From assembly GCA_029553475.1 (NCBI GenBank), contig JAKPKV010000183.1, positions 1-34,493 on the forward strand: DNA of 34,493 nt, read 5' to 3'. The translations under genes and the position numbers were made by a program. The DNA comes from Armatimonadota bacterium. Lineage in GTDB: Bacteria > Armatimonadota > Hebobacteria > CAIYQO01. The notes beneath the pieces were generated by a model that did no database searches, was not told the DNA's origin, and saw only the letters and a program-made list of their open reading frames with translations. Each line of letters starts with the position of its first letter. Position 1 is the first letter of the stretch. Below are positions 32,481 to 34,493 of the stretch, piece by piece.

Positions 32481-33784
32481 TGGAGCCCGGCTGGCAGCAG
32501 GTGGTGACGATTGGCGCGGCCATCCTCGTGCTGGCGATTTTCACGCTGGTGCAGGCGGCGCTGGTCAGCATGGATCCCGTGCGGCTTCGCCAGCTCGTTG
32601 ACGGCGGCAACCGCACCGCCATGCTCATCGAGCGCATGGTCGCGCGCCCAGAAGAGCTACTGACCGGGCTGGTGGTGGTGATCAGCACGCTGGTGCTCCT
32701 CGTCGCGAATCTCGCCACGCGGATCGCGGCGGCCGCTCTTCCCCCGCCGGGGGCGATCGTCGCGGTCCTCGGCGTGCTGTTACTGTTGCTCATCGTCGGC
32801 GAAATCATCCCCCGCACCATCAGCATCCACTTCGTCGAGGGTATCGCGCTGCGCACCGCGCGCGTTGCCTACGTGCTCAACTTCTTCTTGCGCCCCGTGG
32901 TGGCGGTGCTCACCTGGATCAGCCGCGGCTTGCTGCGGTTGCTCACCGCCGTGCGCCTGCTGCCCGGGCGCGTATACGCCGTGCCCACCGCGTTCAGCCC
33001 CGAAGATATCAAGCAGTTGCTCACCATCGGGGAGCTGGGCGGCGAGGTGGCGGCCAGCGAGCGCGAGATGATCTCCGGAGTGATCGAGTTCGCCGAAACC
33101 GCCGCCGGGGAGATCATGGTGCCCCGCACGGCACTGGTGGCGCTGCCGGTCGAAACGGGGCTGGAAGCGGCCATCGGCGTCTTTCTCGAATCTGGGCATT
33201 CGCGCATCCCGGTCTACGAGGACAGCGCGGACAATATCCTCGGCATCCTCTATATCAAAGATTTGCTGATACATTTAAAAACCTCCCGCGACGCCGGCGC
33301 GGCGCTGCCGGTCATCCGCGAGTTGCTGCGTCCGGCGTCGTTCGTGCCGGCGAGCAAGAAGAGCGACGCGCTGCTGCGCGAGATGCAGCGCCAGCGCGTG
33401 CACCTGGCCATCGTCGTGGACGAATACGGCGGCACTGCCGGCCTCATCACCATCGAGGACCTGCTGGAAGAGATCGTCGGGGACATCATTGACGAATACG
33501 ACACCGAACGGCAGGACATCGTCACCACCCCCGACGGCGCCGCGCTGATCTTCGGCGGCACCAGCCTGGACAAAGTGCATGACACGCTGGATATGCCGTT
33601 GCCGGCCACGGCGGCCGACACCATCAGCGGCCTGGTGATGGAATCACTCGGCCACATTCCCCAGGTGGGCGACCGCGTCGTCATCAATGGCGTGGAATTC
33701 GTCGTCCTGGAAGCCCGCCAGCACCGCGCGGAGTTGCTGCGCGCCACCGTGCTGCGCGATGATGAGCACACGCCCCCCGCGTGA
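32480..33784 (+). CDS. CNNM/CorC-type membrane protein, second copy
   Basis: A 434-residue paralogue of the gene before it with the same order: DUF21 membrane domain (about 1-195), hinge VIEFAETAAGEIMVPRTALVA, CBS pair (HSRIPVYEDSADNILGILYIKDLL, LAIVVDEYGGTAGLITIEDLLEEIVGDIIDEYDTE) and CorC_HlyC end (LDKVHDTLDMPLPATAADTISGLVMESLGHIPQVGDRV). It begins at the last base of the first copy's stop. The N-terminal halves are more diverged than the CBS halves. The pair may form a heterodimer. Confidence 0.92.
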   Translation: MEPGWQQVVTIGAAILVLAIFTLVQAALVSMDPVRLRQLVDGGNRTAMLIERMVARPEELLTGLVVVISTLVLLVANLATRIAAAALPPPGAIVAVLGVLLLLLIVGEIIPRTISIHFVEGIALRTARVAYVLNFFLRPVVAVLTWISRGLLRLLTAVRLLPGRVYAVPTAFSPEDIKQLLTIGELGGEVAASEREMISGVIEFAETAAGEIMVPRTALVALPVETGLEAAIGVFLESGHSRIPVYEDSADNILGILYIKDLLIHLKTSRDAGAALPVIRELLRPASFVPASKKSDALLREMQRQRVHLAIVVDEYGGTAGLITIEDLLEEIVGDIIDEYDTERQDIVTTPDGAALIFGGTSLDKVHDTLDMPLPATAADTISGLVMESLGHIPQVGDRVVINGVEFVVLEARQHRAELLRATVLRDDEHTPPA

Positions 33785-34119
33785 CGACCCGGTACAATTA
33801 GGGATTAGGGATTGGGCGCGCGCTACAGGCGGTTATCCTGATACGCACACGACAACGTAACGACCCCCTAACCCCTAACTGTAGCGGGTCGTCACGATGT
33901 ATCTTGCTCTGCGAACCGACCGCTGGTAGGGAACGCCCTCCGTGGCGTTCCGGGGCGCACGTTGGCACACCGGGTGGAGCTACGGGAACCGGAACGCCAC
34001 GGAGGGCGTTCCCTACGATGGACGAGACAAGGTGCAACGTGACAACCCGCTACACCTAACCCCTAACCCCGACCAGCGGTCGGTGCGCAGAGCACGAGAC
34101 AGCGTGACGACCCGCTACA
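33785..34119. repeat. Nested inverted-repeat element with a recurrent TGTAGCGGGTCGTCACG unit
   Basis: A 48-base arm (33880-33927) matches the reverse complement of 34072-34119 at 44 positions. Inside it lies a second, perfect 28-bp inverted repeat. A third, diverged copy of the outer unit sits on the minus strand at about 34054-34020. A short one overlaps the CorC stop (33796-33781). Telomere-like CCCTAACCCC runs (33865-33879, 34055-34070) and their complement (33799-33818) flank the copies. There is no transposase and no coding frame. It is likely a miniature mobile or REP-type dispersed element. Confidence 0.75.
33926..34016. repeat. Perfect 28-bp inverted repeat, each arm itself a hairpin
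   Basis: Arms 33926-33953 and 33989-34016 are exact reverse complements around a 35-base centre. Each arm contains GGAACGCC-CTCCGT-GGCGTTCC, an 8-bp stem with a 6-base loop. It can therefore fold as one long cruciform or as two small hairpins, like a BIME pair. It is nested inside the larger 33880-34119 element. Confidence 0.85.
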
Positions 34120-34156
34120 TGACGTCACTTCCCCCGCGTACCGGCGGCGCCGCGGC

Positions 34157-34378
34157 TCACCACCACCCGTAGCGCGGCGCGACGTATGCCAGATACCAAA
34201 ACACCGTCACGATGGCGATGAAGATGCCCAGGAGGCGGATGGGGCGCAGCTCCGCGGGGGGCGCCGCGGGATCAACCCGCCGGCCGCGGAAGACGGCGAG
34301 GAAGGTGCGGGGCGAATAGACGGCCCACCCCGCGAGCAGCAGTTGCAGCGCCAGCGTGAGTTTCAGTAGGAGTGGCAT
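34157..34378 (-). CDS. Small two-TM membrane protein
   Basis: A 73-residue protein with two hydrophobic segments (about 3-20 and 46-68), joined by a basic stretch FRGRRVDPAAPPAELRPIRLLGI. The pattern resembles small DUF6199-like membrane proteins, but the match is only by general shape. The ATG at 34378 lies 16 bases inside the end of the histidine kinase gene, so it is probably coupled to it. Function unknown. Confidence 0.6.
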   Translation of the reverse strand: MPLLLKLTLALQLLLAGWAVYSPRTFLAVFRGRRVDPAAPPAELRPIRLLGIFIAIVTVFWYLAYVAPRYGWW

Positions 34379-34493
34379 ACGTACGTGGTCTCCTCAAGGG
34401 CCCGCACGGGCAGGAGCAGGGTGACGGCGAGTCCGCCGTCGGGGGGGCAGTGGGCGTGGAGTTCGCCGCCGTGGGCTTTGACGAACTGGTAGG
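34363..34493 (-). CDS. Histidine kinase, C-terminal end only
   Basis: The last 42 codons of a gene that begins beyond the window. The peptide reads YQFVKAHGGELHAH, then PPDGGLAVTLLLPV. This is the G2-box end of an HATPase_c domain (usually HGG-x-...-GxGxxFxxxLP). It ends at TGA 34365-34363, overlapping the small membrane protein by 16 bases. Input domain and partner regulator lie outside the window. Confidence 0.75.
   Translation of the reverse strand, partial: YQFVKAHGGELHAHCPPDGGLAVTLLLPVRALEETTYVCHSY

Overview
The window is GC-rich bacterial chromosome with tightly packed genes, many overlapping start and stop codons, and frequent GTG or TTG starts. It carries IspH (MEP isoprenoid route), ribosomal protein S21, a fused siroheme decarboxylase (heme made through siroheme), and an rpsU-phoH-pgpH-ybeY-dgkA block. 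This mix suggests a non-model deep-branching phylum. Armatimonadota or a Chloroflexota-like lineage is my best guess, but it is inference only. No phage, plasmid, tRNA, rRNA or CRISPR signal was seen.

Layout, left to right. (1) 166-4375, plus: a consensus promoter and a three-gene MoxR ATPase / DUF58 / DUF4129 membrane operon. (2) 4379-7170, minus: an L-fucose/L-arabinose isomerase-like enzyme behind a 14-bp palindrome, then ispH, then a hairpin-rich repeat patch. (3) 7177-10167, minus: a fused AhbA/AhbB-type siroheme decarboxylase, an M48 peptidase ORF that runs without a stop into a complete RidA protein, and the YhbY RNA-binding protein. (4) 10308-13637, minus: an ACT-domain protein, a sodium:solute symporter and a phenylacetate-CoA ligase in one operon, probably for uptake and CoA activation of an aryl acid. 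(5) 13744-22493, minus: a 2446-residue protein I cannot assign, whose stop overlaps the start of an ATP-grasp ligase. A divergent AraC-family regulator (22653-23543) faces it across a short, site-rich intergenic region. This is the best candidate here for an undescribed system. (6) 23549-24922, minus: xseB and a degenerate J-domain/TPR membrane protein. (7) 25093-33784, plus: a GT4 glycosyltransferase, rpsU with a perfect sigma-70 promoter and a terminator, then phoH-pgpH-ybeY-dgkA/PAP2 with overlapping ends, then two CNNM/CorC-type proteins in tandem. (8) 33785-34493: a nested inverted-repeat element, a small two-TM protein and the 3' end of a histidine kinase.

How the parts work together. 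The phoH-ybeY block is RNA/ribosome housekeeping coupled to c-di-AMP turnover (PgpH-type HD domain) and lipid-carrier recycling (DgkA/PAP2). In the giant-protein locus, the AraC-type regulator, paired TTGCCAA repeats 21 bp apart, a promoter and a palindrome at its predicted start site form a plausible ligand-responsive switch. The two products it would control both carry ATP-grasp-like signatures. Most assignments rest on motifs read by eye; no database search was possible.
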